Shown piece by piece: positions 1-9,054 of a stretch of 64,000 bases of DNA; within the stretch, counting starts at the first letter, position 1; each line of letters begins with the position of its first letter. The translations under genes and the position numbers were made by a program. Source of the stretch: an uncultured Methylomonas sp. (GTDB lineage Bacteria; Pseudomonadota; Gammaproteobacteria; Methylococcales; Methylomonadaceae); NCBI GenBank assembly GCA_936941155.1, contig CAKZJE010000117.1:1-64000 (forward strand), given 5' to 3'. Below the pieces are notes generated by a model, which was not told where the DNA came from, made no database searches, and saw only the letters and a program-made list of their open reading frames with translations.

Positions 1-72
1 AATTAGGATTTGATTTGGATAAGTTTTGATAACACCTTAAAATACTGTTTTTGCTCAAAGATTTTTAATACT

Positions 73-1941
73 GTGAAATACCAAAAAACATTTGATGTGA
101 TTGTCGTCGGCGGTGGTCACGCAGGCACAGAAGCCGCATTAGCCGCAGCACGGATGGGTGCGGCGACGTTATTGCTGACCCAAAATATTGATACGTTAGG
201 ACAAATGAGCTGCAACCCCGCGATTGGTGGCATCGGCAAAGGGCATTTAGTCAAGGAAGTTGACGCGTTAGGCGGTGTCATGGCAAAAGCCATTGACCTG
301 GCGGGCATTCAATTTCGAGTTCTGAATGCCAGCAAAGGCCCTGCGGTGCAAGCCACCCGTGCGCAAGCCGACCGTGCTTTATATAAACAAGCCGTGCGGC
401 ATATTCTGGAAAACCAACCCAATTTATCGCTGTTTCAACAAACGGTTTCCGATTTAATTGTCGAAGGCGACCGCGTCGTTGGCGTAAACACGCAAATGGG
501 TTTGTCATTTTCCGCAGGCGCAGTGATTTTAACCACAGGTACTTTTTTAGGCGGCAAAATTCATATCGGCTTAGAGAATTACAGCGGCGGACGCGCAGGC
601 GATCCGGCTTCCATTGCGTTAGCCGATAGATTACGCGAATTACCGTTTCAAGTGGATCGTTTAAAAACCGGCACACCACCGCGCATTGACGGCAACACCA
701 TTGATTACAGCAAATTGGATGTGCAACACGGCGATACGCCATTGCCCGTCTTTTCTTTCATGGGCAATCGCGAACAACATCCGCGCCAAATTCCTTGCTA
801 CATTACCCGCACTAACAGCCATACTCACGATATTATTCGCTCCGGTTTAGACCGATCGCCGATGTACTCTGGGATTATCGAAGGCATCGGGCCGCGTTAT
901 TGCCCTTCGATTGAAGATAAAGTGGTGCGTTTTGCCGAGCGCGATTCGCATCAAATTTTTGTGGAGCCCGAAGGTTTAAATACTACCGAAATTTATCCGA
1001 ATGGCATTTCCACCAGCTTGCCCTTTGATATTCAAATTCGCTTAGTGCAATCCATGCTGGGTTTTGAAAATGCGCAAATTATTCGTCCCGGTTACGCGAT
1101 TGAATACGATTATTTTAATCCGATTGATTTGAAATCTTCGTTAGAAACCAAGCACATGAACGGGCTGTTTTTTGCCGGACAAATCAATGGCACGACAGGT
1201 TATGAAGAGGCAGCGGCGCAAGGCTTAATCGCCGGATTAAATGCCGTGCGCTTGGTGCGTGGGCAAGAAAGTTGGTGTCCGCGCCGCGATGAGGCGTATA
1301 TCGGCGTGATGATTGATGATTTAATCACCTGCGGCACGCGCGAACCTTATCGAATGTTCACCAGCCGCGCCGAATATCGGTTGTTATTGCGTGAAGATAA
1401 TGCGGATTTGCGTTTGACTGAAAAAGGGCGTGAACTCGGCTTGGTGGATGATGCACGTTGGCACGCTTTTGAACATAAACGTAATGAAATCGCTAAGTTA
1501 CAAAGCAGTTTGAAAAAACAATGGGTGCGCGTGGATAGCGAACAAGCCTTAAAAGTGGAAGAGATTTGGGGTAAAAAACTGCAAAAAGAAGCCAGTTTAA
1601 TGGATTTATTGCGTCGCCCTGAAGTGGATGTTGACACCTTGATGACGTTTGCGGAAGAAGAAAATATTGCGCCGGAAGTCGCTGAGCAAGTCGCCATTCA
1701 AGTGAAATATGCAGGCTATATTGAACGGCAACAAACCGAAATCAATCGCGCCAGTCGTTATGATCATTATCCGCTCACGATTGGTTTTGATTACAGCACC
1801 GTGCCGGGTATGTCGAATGAAGTGAAAGAAAAATTGCAAAAACATCAGCCAGAAACGTTGGGGCAAGCCTCGCGGATTCCAGGGATGACACCTGCCGCTG
1901 TTTCTTTATTATTAGTGTATTTAAAAAATAAAAATGGATAA
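73..1941 (+). CDS. mnmG: tRNA uridine-5-carboxymethylaminomethyl modification enzyme MnmG (GidA)
   Basis: MnmG is the FAD- and NADH-dependent partner of MnmE; the complex installs the (carboxymethyl)aminomethyl group on wobble U34 of certain tRNAs in the cytoplasm. The protein opens with the dinucleotide-binding signature [15 protein letters not shown], then [16 protein letters not shown], and later [14 protein letters not shown], all hallmarks of the family. The open frame extends upstream to base 10, but those 21 residues have no counterpart in MnmG. I chose the GTG at 73, giving 622 residues, close to the usual 620-630. No strong ribosome binding site is visible before it. The stop overlaps the start of rsmG by 8 bases, the classic mnmG-rsmG pairing. 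Identification is secure; only the start is inferred. Confidence 0.96.
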   Translation: MKYQKTFDVIVVGGGHAGTEAALAAARMGAATLLLTQNIDTLGQMSCNPAIGGIGKGHLVKEVDALGGVMAKAIDLAGIQFRVLNASKGPAVQATRAQADRALYKQAVRHILENQPNLSLFQQTVSDLIVEGDRVVGVNTQMGLSFSAGAVILTTGTFLGGKIHIGLENYSGGRAGDPASIALADRLRELPFQVDRLKTGTPPRIDGNTIDYSKLDVQHGDTPLPVFSFMGNREQHPRQIPCYITRTNSHTHDIIRSGLDRSPMYSGIIEGIGPRYCPSIEDKVVRFAERDSHQIFVEPEGLNTTEIYPNGISTSLPFDIQIRLVQSMLGFENAQIIRPGYAIEYDYFNPIDLKSSLETKHMNGLFFAGQINGTTGYEEAAAQGLIAGLNAVRLVRGQESWCPRRDEAYIGVMIDDLITCGTREPYRMFTSRAEYRLLLREDNADLRLTEKGRELGLVDDARWHAFEHKRNEIAKLQSSLKKQWVRVDSEQALKVEEIWGKKLQKEASLMDLLRRPEVDVDTLMTFAEEENIAPEVAEQVAIQVKYAGYIERQQTEINRASRYDHYPLTIGFDYSTVPGMSNEVKEKLQKHQPETLGQASRIPGMTPAAVSLLLVYLKNKNG

Positions 1942-2572
1942 TTGCCGAAATATTTTAATTGATGGAATTCAGTTTCTGAAACTGAGTAACGACATAGAAA
2001 AGCTGGAGTTGTTACTGCATTTTCTCAACCTGATTGAGAAGTGGAATAAAGCCTACAATCTCACCGCGATTCGTGACAAAGAAGAAATGGCGCGGCTGCA
2101 TATTCTTGATAGTTTGGCGATTTTGCCACACTTGCACGGCAAACGTTTGATTGACATCGGCACTGGCGCGGGTTTGCCGGGGATTCCGTTAGCGATTTTT
2201 CGCCCTGATATGGAATTTGTTTTAGTCGATAGTAATGCGAAAAAAACGCGGTTTGTGCAGCAAGCAATTTTGGAATTGAAATTGAAAAATGTCAGCGTGT
2301 TGCATAGCCGCGTTGAAGATTATCAACCGACACAAGGATTTGATAGCGTGACGTGTCGGGCTTTTGCCAGCATGAGCGACATTCTGAAACTCACCGCGCA
2401 TTTATTCGCGGAGGATGGGTTGCTTCTTGCGATGAAAGGGCAACAGCTCGATGAAGAATTAGCACAGATAAATCAACCTTATCAGATTGTGCCGATTATT
2501 GTGCCGAATGTAGATGCAGAAAGGTGTTTAGTTTGTATTTCTGCGAATAATAAAAATAACGTAGTTATTTAG
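1934..2572 (+). CDS. rsmG: 16S rRNA (guanine-527 N7)-methyltransferase RsmG (GidB)
   Basis: RsmG uses S-adenosylmethionine to methylate N7 of G527 in 16S rRNA. The 212-residue length fits the family. The methyltransferase glycine-rich motif [17 protein letters not shown] lies near residues 70-86 and is followed by the acidic FVLVDSN that closes strand 2; VTCRAFASM fits the conserved core. The ATG overlaps the end of mnmG by 8 bases, so the two are probably translationally coupled. In many gammaproteobacteria parA/parB follow; here an intergenic palindromic repeat and hisC follow instead. Confidence 0.95.
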   Translation: MDNCRNILIDGIQFLKLSNDIEKLELLLHFLNLIEKWNKAYNLTAIRDKEEMARLHILDSLAILPHLHGKRLIDIGTGAGLPGIPLAIFRPDMEFVLVDSNAKKTRFVQQAILELKLKNVSVLHSRVEDYQPTQGFDSVTCRAFASMSDILKLTAHLFAEDGLLLAMKGQQLDEELAQINQPYQIVPIIVPNVDAERCLVCISANNKNNVVI

Positions 2573-2580
2573 CCTTCATG

Positions 2581-2689
2581 GTCTGAATCATGATTTTCAG
2601 GCATAAAGATTAACAGGAGAATACTTTCCGTATTTTTCTCGTGTTTATCATCTTGTCAATTCTAAAATCTTGTAAATCTTGATTCAGAC
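2581..2689. repeat. 109-bp imperfect palindromic repeat with GTCTGAATCA ends
   Basis: The intergenic stretch after rsmG begins with GTCTGAATCATGATTT (2581-2596) and ends with its near-perfect inverse AAATCTTGATTCAGAC (2674-2689), 15 of 16 bases matching. Weaker complementarity continues inward for about 20 more bases on each side. This resembles palindromic intergenic repeats with GTCTGAATCA-type ends that I recall from Thiotrichales and cyanobacterial genomes. No reading frame is present. It could fold into a long hairpin in RNA and might terminate or stabilise the mnmG-rsmG transcript. Confidence 0.7.
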
Positions 2690-2771
2690 AACAAAATCAC
2701 ATCCGATTATTTTTTAACTTAGCTTTGTTGCTGCAAGCCTAAGTCATCATTTTTTATAAATCTTAATATTT

Positions 2772-3857
2772 ATGACAAACAATTTTATTTCCGATTTATT
2801 TCGCCCTGAAGTTTTAAAACTTTCCGCTTACAAAGTTGCTGATGCAACTGGATTTATCAAATTAGACGCAATGGAAAATCCTTATCAATGGCCAGCAGAA
2901 ATCACCGAGCAATGGTTAGATGTTTTAAAAAAATGCGCATTAAATCGTTATCCAGACCCGGCGGCATCTGAATTAAACGCGCTGTTAAAACAAGTGAATC
3001 ACATTCCTGAGCAATTTTCGGTGCTGCTCGGCAATGGTTCTGATGAAATTATTCAATTATTGTTGATGGCATTGCCGCCTGATGCTTGCGTGTTAGCTCC
3101 TGAACCTAGTTTTGTGATGTACAAACAAATCAGTGTGAGTTTAGGATTGAACTATCACAGCATTCCTTTGCAAGCGGATGACTTTAGTTTGAATCTGCCT
3201 GCGATGCTTGAATCTATTAAGAGTTTACAGCCCGCAGTGATTTTTTTAGCGTATCCCAATAATCCGACTGCCAACTTATTTGCGGTTGCAGATATTAAAC
3301 AAATTTTGGAAGCTGCCTCTGGATTAGTGGTGATTGATGAAGCTTACGCGCCGTTTGCTGATGCGACTTTTATGGGGGAATTGGCGAATTATCAGAATCT
3401 GCTGGTGATGCGCACGTTGTCTAAACTCGGTTTAGCAGGGTTGCGCTTAGGTTTTATTGCAGGACACGCAGAGGTTATCGAACAATTAGATAAAATTCGC
3501 CTGCCTTATAACATTAATATTTTAACGCAAGCCAGTTGTGTATTTGCTTTGTCGCAACCGAATTTATTTACGCCACAAACTGAAACTATTTGTCAGCAGC
3601 GTGCAGAGTTATTGGCTAACTTAAACAGTTTAGCGGGAATTACCGCTTATCCAAGCGCGGCAAATTTCATTCTATTTCGCACACCCGCAGGACAAGCGGA
3701 TTCAATCTTTGCAGGATTAAAACAACATGGGGTTTTGATTAAAAATTTATCGCCACAACAAGGCTTATTAAGCGACTGTTTGCGGGTTACGGTCGGAAAA
3801 CCAGAAGAAAACTTAGCGTTTTTTAATGCGTTAGTAGAAATTCTGAAAACAAAATAA
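2772..3857 (+). CDS. hisC: histidinol-phosphate aminotransferase, stand-alone copy (HisC1 type)
   Basis: This is a 361-residue fold-type I PLP enzyme that should convert imidazole acetol phosphate and glutamate to histidinol phosphate. Supporting motifs are the LDAMENPYQWP substrate loop near residue 32, LNRYPDP near residue 57, LGNGSDEIIQLLL, AYPNNPTANLF, VIDEAYAPFA, and RTLSKLGLAGLRLGF with the PLP lysine. It is the first of two HisC homologues here. The other (42963-44069) lies in the aromatic supraoperon and differs clearly in sequence. No other his gene is nearby. Its N-terminal substrate loop is of the gammaproteobacterial HisC1 kind, so it is the better candidate for histidine synthesis, while the other copy may favour aromatic substrates; that division is inference. 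Confidence 0.85.
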   Translation: MTNNFISDLFRPEVLKLSAYKVADATGFIKLDAMENPYQWPAEITEQWLDVLKKCALNRYPDPAASELNALLKQVNHIPEQFSVLLGNGSDEIIQLLLMALPPDACVLAPEPSFVMYKQISVSLGLNYHSIPLQADDFSLNLPAMLESIKSLQPAVIFLAYPNNPTANLFAVADIKQILEAASGLVVIDEAYAPFADATFMGELANYQNLLVMRTLSKLGLAGLRLGFIAGHAEVIEQLDKIRLPYNINILTQASCVFALSQPNLFTPQTETICQQRAELLANLNSLAGITAYPSAANFILFRTPAGQADSIFAGLKQHGVLIKNLSPQQGLLSDCLRVTVGKPEENLAFFNALVEILKTK

Positions 3858-3882
3858 AAACCAAGTGTATTAGGTGGTTTTT
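3856..3882 (+). terminator. weak stem-loop after hisC
   Basis: AAAAACCA (3856-3863) is perfectly complementary to TGGTTTTT (3875-3882) across an 11-base loop, and the right arm ends in a T run. The stem starts inside the hisC stop codon. With only three G-C pairs it is a weak intrinsic terminator at best. Confidence 0.4.
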
Positions 3883-4028
3883 GCCTTGAAATTTGGGGCT
3901 GTCAGCTTTTTATCATTAAAGCGCAATAAGCACTTCAAATACTGTCAAAGGTAGTGGTATATTGACACTACGGCTAGCACCATAGCCAGAATAATAAAAA
4001 AAAACCTCTAAACTCAGGAGAGTTTCCG

Positions 4029-4625
4029 ATGATACATGAAGACGTTAATACGTCAAAACGCCAGTTTTTAACCACAGCGTTATCCGTAGTGGGAGCTGTT
4101 GGTGCTGGTTATTTGGCTGTTCCTTTTCTTTCACAGATGCAGCCCAGCGCGAAAGCAATGGCGGCGGGCGCACCTGTGGAGGTTGATATTAGTAAAATGG
4201 AAGAAGGGCAGTTGTTAAGAGTTGCATGGCGAGGCAAACCCGTTTGGATTCTTAATCGAACCCCAGAGGCTTTAAAAACCTTGTCTGCGGTAGAAAGTCA
4301 ATTGGCAGATCCGAGCTCTGATGAATCTGTGCAACCTACTTCTAGCAAAAATGCTGTTCGTTCTATTAAACCTGAGGTTTTTATTGCCGTAGGTTTGTGC
4401 ACGCATTTAGGTTGCTCGCCTACATTTCGTCCAGAAATTGCGCCACATGATTTAGGTGCTGATTGGCAAGGTGGCTTTTTTTGTCCTTGTCATGGCTCAA
4501 AGTTTGACTTAGCGGGGCGCGTTTATCGTGGTGTTCCTGCGCCGACTAATTTGGATGTTCCACCGTATCGTTATATTACTGATACACAAATTATTATTGG
4601 CGAAGAAGAGGAGAAAACAGCATGA
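4029..4625 (+). CDS. petA: ubiquinol-cytochrome c reductase Rieske iron-sulfur subunit
   Basis: This is the Rieske subunit of the cytochrome bc1 complex, which passes electrons from ubiquinol at the Qo site to cytochrome c1 on the periplasmic side. The 2Fe-2S ligands are in CTHLGC (C124, H126, with the disulfide cysteine C129) and CPCHGSKF (C152, H155, with C154). The N terminus SKRQFLTTA followed by a hydrophobic stretch (about residues 14-34) looks like an uncleaved Tat-type signal anchor with Lys-Arg in place of Arg-Arg. An AGGAGA ribosome site lies 8 bases before the ATG. The stop overlaps the petB start in ATGA. The 198-residue length is normal. It heads the petABC operon. Confidence 0.96.
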   Translation: MIHEDVNTSKRQFLTTALSVVGAVGAGYLAVPFLSQMQPSAKAMAAGAPVEVDISKMEEGQLLRVAWRGKPVWILNRTPEALKTLSAVESQLADPSSDESVQPTSSKNAVRSIKPEVFIAVGLCTHLGCSPTFRPEIAPHDLGADWQGGFFCPCHGSKFDLAGRVYRGVPAPTNLDVPPYRYITDTQIIIGEEEEKTA

Positions 4626-6022
4626 AACCAACTCGTATAGAAGCATGTTGTAACTGGGTGGAAAAACGTTTCCCCATGTCCAAACTTTGGAACGATCACA
4701 TGGCGCAATATTACGCGCCGAAAAACTTCAACTTTTGGTATTTCTTTGGCTCATTAGCCTTATTGATTTTAGTCAACCAATTCATCACCGGCATTTTGTT
4801 GACGATGAATTACAAACCTGATGCAAAACTTGCGTTTGACTCCGTTGAATACATCATGCGTGATGTGGATTGGGGCTGGCTAGTGCGCTATATGCACTCG
4901 ACGGGAGCTTCAGCTTTTTTCATTGTGGTTTATCTGCACATGTTCAGAGGCTTGATTTATGGCTCATTTAAACAACCCAGAGAGCTAATTTGGACGTTTG
5001 GAATGCTGATTTTTGTCTGCTTAATGGCAGAAGCATTCATGGGCTATTTACTCCCTTGGGGACAAATGTCTTATTGGGGCGCACAAGTTATTATTTCGCT
5101 ATTCAGCGCGATTCCTGTCATTGGGGATGATTTATCGCTATGGATACGCGGTGATTATGTAATCTCTGATGCAACCTTAAACCGCTTTTTTGCTTTCCAC
5201 GTTATCGCTGTGCCTTTAGTGCTGATTATGTTGGTGTTTTTGCATATTGTGGCATTGCACGAAGTAGGATCTAACAATCCAGATGGTATTGAAATAAAAG
5301 AATCAAAAGATCCTTGGGGACATCCTGTTGATGGCATTCCTTTTCATCCGTACTACACGGTAAAAGATATTGTTGGCGTTGGCGTATTTATGTTTTTCTT
5401 CGCGACAATTATTTTTTATATGCCAGATATGGGCGGATACTTTTTAGAACACGCCAACTTTATTCCCGCAGATCCATTGAAAACGCCAGAGCACATTGCG
5501 CCGGTTTGGTATTTCACGCCGTTCTACGCAATTTTAAGAGCTGTGCCTGATAAATTTGCTGGCGTTATTGCGATGGGCGGCGCAATTGTTGTGCTGTTTA
5601 TGCTGCCTTGGTTAGATCGTAGCCCCGTTAAATCGGTGCGCTATCGCGGCGGTATTTTCAAAAAAGCCTTAGTGTTTTTTGTGATTAGCTTTTTAGCGTT
5701 AGGTTATTTAGGTACACAACCTGCAACTTATGGCGCGGTGATTGCGGCGCGGATTTTTACTGCGATTTATTTTGGCTTCTTTTTATTAATGCCAATTTAT
5801 ACACGTTGGGAGAAAACCAAGCCTGTACCAAAAAGTTTAACGCATACGCCATCACTGGAAGAGCGAATTCCTGCAATAAAAGCAACGCTTGCAGAAATGG
5901 TTGTTACAACTGAGGTAACAACAACCGATGGACGTACCACTAGCCAAATCAAACCGAATCCAGCCGGAATTAAAGCCGTGTTAATTCGATTTGCTAAAAA
6001 CCTAAAAGCCAGTTTGGAGTAA
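4622..6022 (+). CDS. petB: ubiquinol-cytochrome c reductase cytochrome b subunit
   Basis: Cytochrome b is the membrane core of the bc1 complex and carries hemes bL and bH plus the Qo and Qi quinone sites. The heme ligand histidines are visible as two pairs with canonical spacing: H92/H106 in helix B and H193/H208 in helix D. The Qo-site loop reads PVWY (residues 294-297), where mitochondria have PEWY. Eight or so hydrophobic helices span residues 40-400. At 466 residues it carries a polar C-terminal tail of roughly 60 residues that the short cytochrome b forms lack. It overlaps petA by 4 bases and is followed 2 bases later by petC. Confidence 0.96.
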   Translation: MKPTRIEACCNWVEKRFPMSKLWNDHMAQYYAPKNFNFWYFFGSLALLILVNQFITGILLTMNYKPDAKLAFDSVEYIMRDVDWGWLVRYMHSTGASAFFIVVYLHMFRGLIYGSFKQPRELIWTFGMLIFVCLMAEAFMGYLLPWGQMSYWGAQVIISLFSAIPVIGDDLSLWIRGDYVISDATLNRFFAFHVIAVPLVLIMLVFLHIVALHEVGSNNPDGIEIKESKDPWGHPVDGIPFHPYYTVKDIVGVGVFMFFFATIIFYMPDMGGYFLEHANFIPADPLKTPEHIAPVWYFTPFYAILRAVPDKFAGVIAMGGAIVVLFMLPWLDRSPVKSVRYRGGIFKKALVFFVISFLALGYLGTQPATYGAVIAARIFTAIYFGFFLLMPIYTRWEKTKPVPKSLTHTPSLEERIPAIKATLAEMVVTTEVTTTDGRTTSQIKPNPAGIKAVLIRFAKNLKASLE

Positions 6023-6024
6023 TT

Positions 6025-6750
6025 ATGAAAAAGTTTATTATTCTTCTATTACTACTACTTCCGCTTAGCGTTTTTGCCAGTGAAAGTGTTCATTTGCAAG
6101 ATGCCGATATTGATTTATCTGACAATGCTTCATTAGAAAGAGGTGCAAAAACCTTTGTAACTTATTGTTTAGGTTGTCATTCTGCTAAACATATTCGGTA
6201 TAAAAGAATTGCCATTGATTTAAAAATTTCTGATGAAGAAGTTTTAAAAGAAATTGCTCCGGTTGGTGCGGCAATTTATGACCAAATGCACTCTGCCATG
6301 AATGGACATGATGCAAACAAATGGTTTGGTACTGAGCCACCCGATTTATCCTTGATTGCCCGTTCTCGTGGGGCAGATTGGCTGTATAGCTATTTGAAAG
6401 GCTTTTATGTGGATAAATCTAAGCCGCTTGGCGTAAACAACGTTGTGTTTGAAGATGTGGGAATGCCAAATATGTTGTGGCAATTGCAAGGTTTGCAAAC
6501 TCCTGTGTACAAAAATACCGCAGAGGGAGAGGCAAAAGTCATTGAAAAACTGGAAATTGAACAGCCCGGCACGATGTCGCCTGAAGAGTTTGATAAAACA
6601 GTGAATGACTTGGTGAATTTCTTGGTTTACGTTGGAGAGCCTGTGCAACTCGAAAGAGAACGCCTTGGAAAATATGTGTTATTTTTCTTAGCCATGTTTT
6701 TGGTGATTGCATATTTGCTGAAAAAAGAATATTGGAAAGATATTCATTAA
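6025..6750 (+). CDS. petC: ubiquinol-cytochrome c reductase cytochrome c1
   Basis: Cytochrome c1 accepts electrons from the Rieske protein and hands them to a soluble c-type cytochrome in the periplasm. A signal peptide with a run of leucines occupies residues 1-19. The covalent heme motif CLGCH is at 48-52. An axial methionine is probably in the GMPNMLW segment. A single C-terminal helix (about residues 213-235) anchors it to the membrane, ending in KKEYWKDIH. At 241 residues it is of normal length. It is the last gene of petABC and is followed by two strong terminators. Confidence 0.95.
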   Translation: MKKFIILLLLLLPLSVFASESVHLQDADIDLSDNASLERGAKTFVTYCLGCHSAKHIRYKRIAIDLKISDEEVLKEIAPVGAAIYDQMHSAMNGHDANKWFGTEPPDLSLIARSRGADWLYSYLKGFYVDKSKPLGVNNVVFEDVGMPNMLWQLQGLQTPVYKNTAEGEAKVIEKLEIEQPGTMSPEEFDKTVNDLVNFLVYVGEPVQLERERLGKYVLFFLAMFLVIAYLLKKEYWKDIH

Positions 6751-6758
6751 TCAGATTG

Positions 6759-6785
6759 GAGACGTTGTATAACAGCGTCTCTTTT
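6759..6785 (+). terminator. intrinsic terminator of the petABC operon
   Basis: GAGACGTTGT (6759-6768) pairs with ACAGCGTCTC (6772-6781), with one T-G wobble, over a three-base ATA loop, and is followed directly by TTTT. It lies 8 bases beyond the petC stop. Confidence 0.85.
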
Positions 6786-6815
6786 GAAGCTTAATTCAGT
6801 TAAGTTTTTGACAAT

Positions 6816-6854
6816 AAAAAACCTCCGCAGTTTTAAAAACTCGGAGGTTTTTTT
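6816..6854. terminator. bidirectional terminator between convergent petC and hpnO
   Basis: AAAAAACCTCCG (6816-6827) is a perfect inverse of CGGAGGTTTTTT (6842-6853). The loop carries a further short AGTT/AACT dyad. The A run on one side and T run on the other let it work for petABC on the plus strand and for the aminotransferase gene on the minus strand. Confidence 0.9.
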
Positions 6855-6885
6855 GTAACTATCGAAAAATAGAATAATTTGACGA

Positions 6886-8274
6886 CTATTTTTTCTTGTT
6901 TTTTATGGCGTGGCTAGCCAAATTTTTCCCTAAATCCCAAATTGAACCCGGAACTTGGTGTGTATCAGCAATCACTTTATCAAACGAATCAATAATATAA
7001 TCGCGGTCTTTTTCAGATAGATTTAACGGCGGCAACAATTTCACCACGTTCATGCCGTGTCCTGCTACTTGCGTCAAAATATGATATTCCTTGAATAATG
7101 GAATCGTCACCATTTGGCAGAATAGCCCTTTATTCGCTGCTTCCAACATCGCCCACGCTGCTTTTAAAGTTAGGCTTTTTGGCGATTGAAATTCAATCGC
7201 AATCATCATGCCTTTGCCACGCGCTTCTTTCAAAAACTCATATTTTGGAGCTAAAGCGTTAATGCCGCTGATGATTTGATTGCCAATCAACGCACTGTTT
7301 TCGACAGATTTTTCTGCCCGCATCACTTCCAAAGTCGCCAGACCTGCTGCCATCGCCATATTGTTTTTGGAAAAAGTTGAGCCATGTACTACGGCTCTGT
7401 CCATGCGATTAAATACGGTGTCCATGATTTTTGTAGTCATCGCCACGCCGCCAACCGGAACAAATCCGCCGGAGAGAGCTTTCGCCATACAAATCATATC
7501 CGGTTGCACATTCCAATGTTCGATTGCCCAAAATTTGCCCGTGCGCCCTAAACCGGTTTGCACTTCATCCGCGACAAACAATGTGCCGTATTTTTTACAC
7601 AGTTTTTCCACTTCCGGCAGATAAATATCATCCGGCACATTCACGCCTTTGCCTTGAATCGGCTCGACAATAAACGCCGCGACATCTTTGTTTTTCAGCG
7701 CGTGTTCCAAGGCTTCCAAATCATTAAACGGTACAGAACTGCAACCGGGTAACAATGAACCAAAGCCTTCGCGGAAAATTTCTTCGCCGTTTAACGACAA
7801 TGAACCCATCGTTAAACCGTGATAACCGTGTTCGCAGAATACAATTTTGTCGCGTTTTGTGGTGTAGCGGGCAAATTTAATCGCCGCTTCCACCGCTTCG
7901 GTGCCGGAATTGCAGAAAAACATTTTGTCTAAATTTTCTGGCGTGGTTTTCAAAATTTCTTTCGCCAATAAGCCGCTGAGTAAAGAAACATCCATTTGTA
8001 CCAAGTTTGGCAATTCTAAATTGAGGGTTTCTGTCAGGGCTTTTACAATCGTTGGATGATTGCGACCGACGGCGAACACGCCAAAGCCGCTGAGTAAGTC
8101 CAGATATTCGTTGCCTGCATCGTCGTACAAATATTGTCCGATGGCGCGTTTGTAAGTGCGGTCATAACCGATGGTTTGTAACACGCGCACCATTTGGTTG
8201 TTTAGGTGTTTTTCGTGCAGGGTAAATTTGTCTTCGCCGTGTTGAGAAAAAAGGTCGGCTATGCTGAATGTCAT
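6886..8274 (-). CDS. hpnO: class-III PLP aminotransferase, probable HpnO (aminobacteriohopanetriol synthesis)
   Basis: The 462-residue protein is a fold-type I class-III aminotransferase. It shows the CNSGTEAVEAAIK phosphate-binding segment (121-133), the FVADEVQTG motif with D236 for the PLP ring nitrogen, and the Schiff-base lysine K265 in MAKALSGGF. Related enzymes include ornithine and acetylornithine aminotransferases. The long N-terminal region before the PLP core, and the neighbourhood of hpnG, shc, squalene synthase and hpnH, make HpnO the best call. HpnO transaminates the hopanoid side chain to give 35-aminobacteriohopanetriol. The specificity is inferred from context; an ornithine-type enzyme cannot be excluded. 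The gene is transcribed leftward into a shared terminator and is separated from hpnG by a Uma2 gene and a Septu-like pair. Confidence 0.7.
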   Translation of the reverse strand: MTFSIADLFSQHGEDKFTLHEKHLNNQMVRVLQTIGYDRTYKRAIGQYLYDDAGNEYLDLLSGFGVFAVGRNHPTIVKALTETLNLELPNLVQMDVSLLSGLLAKEILKTTPENLDKMFFCNSGTEAVEAAIKFARYTTKRDKIVFCEHGYHGLTMGSLSLNGEEIFREGFGSLLPGCSSVPFNDLEALEHALKNKDVAAFIVEPIQGKGVNVPDDIYLPEVEKLCKKYGTLFVADEVQTGLGRTGKFWAIEHWNVQPDMICMAKALSGGFVPVGGVAMTTKIMDTVFNRMDRAVVHGSTFSKNNMAMAAGLATLEVMRAEKSVENSALIGNQIISGINALAPKYEFLKEARGKGMMIAIEFQSPKSLTLKAAWAMLEAANKGLFCQMVTIPLFKEYHILTQVAGHGMNVVKLLPPLNLSEKDRDYIIDSFDKVIADTHQVPGSIWDLGKNLASHAIKNKKK

Positions 8275-8370
8275 TAGGATTACCTCAGGTTAAATAATAA
8301 AAATGAATTTTTTGTCACACGATAAATTCATTTTAAAGTTTTGTTGTCTGGTTTGTGGCGATTTACAGAG

Positions 8371-9054
8371 CTAAATTTGACCGCCTGCTCTATGGATGGG
8401 TTGCATGCTTGCATCGAAACAGGCTTGGCTTGTGCCTTTGAATTCTTGAATTAGTAGATAACGCATGTTTATATCATCAGCAAAGACGGTCATCCAAACT
8501 GACCAGAAACCTTTTGCTTTTGCGAGTCGAATAATGGTGTTTTTCATTTCTTCGCTGGAATTACTCTTAAAATCTTCTTTAACGCTTAAAGCATCATCCC
8601 ACGCTTCGTTACGCTCTTTCCAGCGTCTATCTTTTTTGCTAAGTTTTGGATGTAATGGTTCACGATCAATACCTGTTAATTCCAGTGTATTTTTAGCTAT
8701 TTGTTGTTGAAAATCAGTTAAAGAGGTTGATATTTGCGGAGCGCGGTTTTGTTCATAGTAAAAAGCACGAAAAGGATTATCACTATCTGCCCAAAAATAA
8801 TTGTTTAGATTGTTGTCATCAATATTTTTATCTTTTTTAACACTATTGCAAGAATTACAAGCTAATAGAAAATTATCCCATGCTAATTCCAAGCCGTTAG
8901 GTAAACTTTTTGGTTGAATATGTTCAACGGCAGGGGTTGGAATACGCATTTCACAATAAGAACAATACGCGCCTAATTGGTTAATTAAATCATCTCTTGC
9001 ATCACCATACTCTTTAAAGAGTTTAAGATTAACGCCGCGTTCTATCGGTCTCAT
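8371..9054 (-). CDS. ptuB: HNH endonuclease, PtuB-like (Septu-type defence)
   Basis: This 227-residue protein has an N-terminal zinc-stabilised HNH fold: C31-S-Y-C34, the catalytic-type VEHIQPKS (H45), then W59DNFLLACNSCN with C66 and C69. This is the arrangement of the HNH family found with retrons and in Septu systems. Its start overlaps the stop of the upstream ATPase gene by 4 bases (ATGA), so the two are translationally coupled. In Septu, the ATPase PtuA and nuclease PtuB together give phage defence, with PtuB as the effector. Function here is inferred from pairing and motifs. The C-terminal 130 residues have no motif I recognise. Confidence 0.72.
   Translation of the reverse strand: MRPIERGVNLKLFKEYGDARDDLINQLGAYCSYCEMRIPTPAVEHIQPKSLPNGLELAWDNFLLACNSCNSVKKDKNIDDNNLNNYFWADSDNPFRAFYYEQNRAPQISTSLTDFQQQIAKNTLELTGIDREPLHPKLSKKDRRWKERNEAWDDALSVKEDFKSNSSEEMKNTIIRLAKAKGFWSVWMTVFADDINMRYLLIQEFKGTSQACFDASMQPIHRAGGQI

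Noticed and set aside
278-742. 154-codon minus-strand open frame inside mnmG
   Set aside because: It is antisense to a clear housekeeping gene, has no family motif and follows the codon pattern of the opposite strand.
3958-3967. TATATT / TTGACA boxes upstream of petA as a promoter
   Set aside because: The boxes overlap each other, and neither has a properly spaced partner, so no promoter can be assigned.
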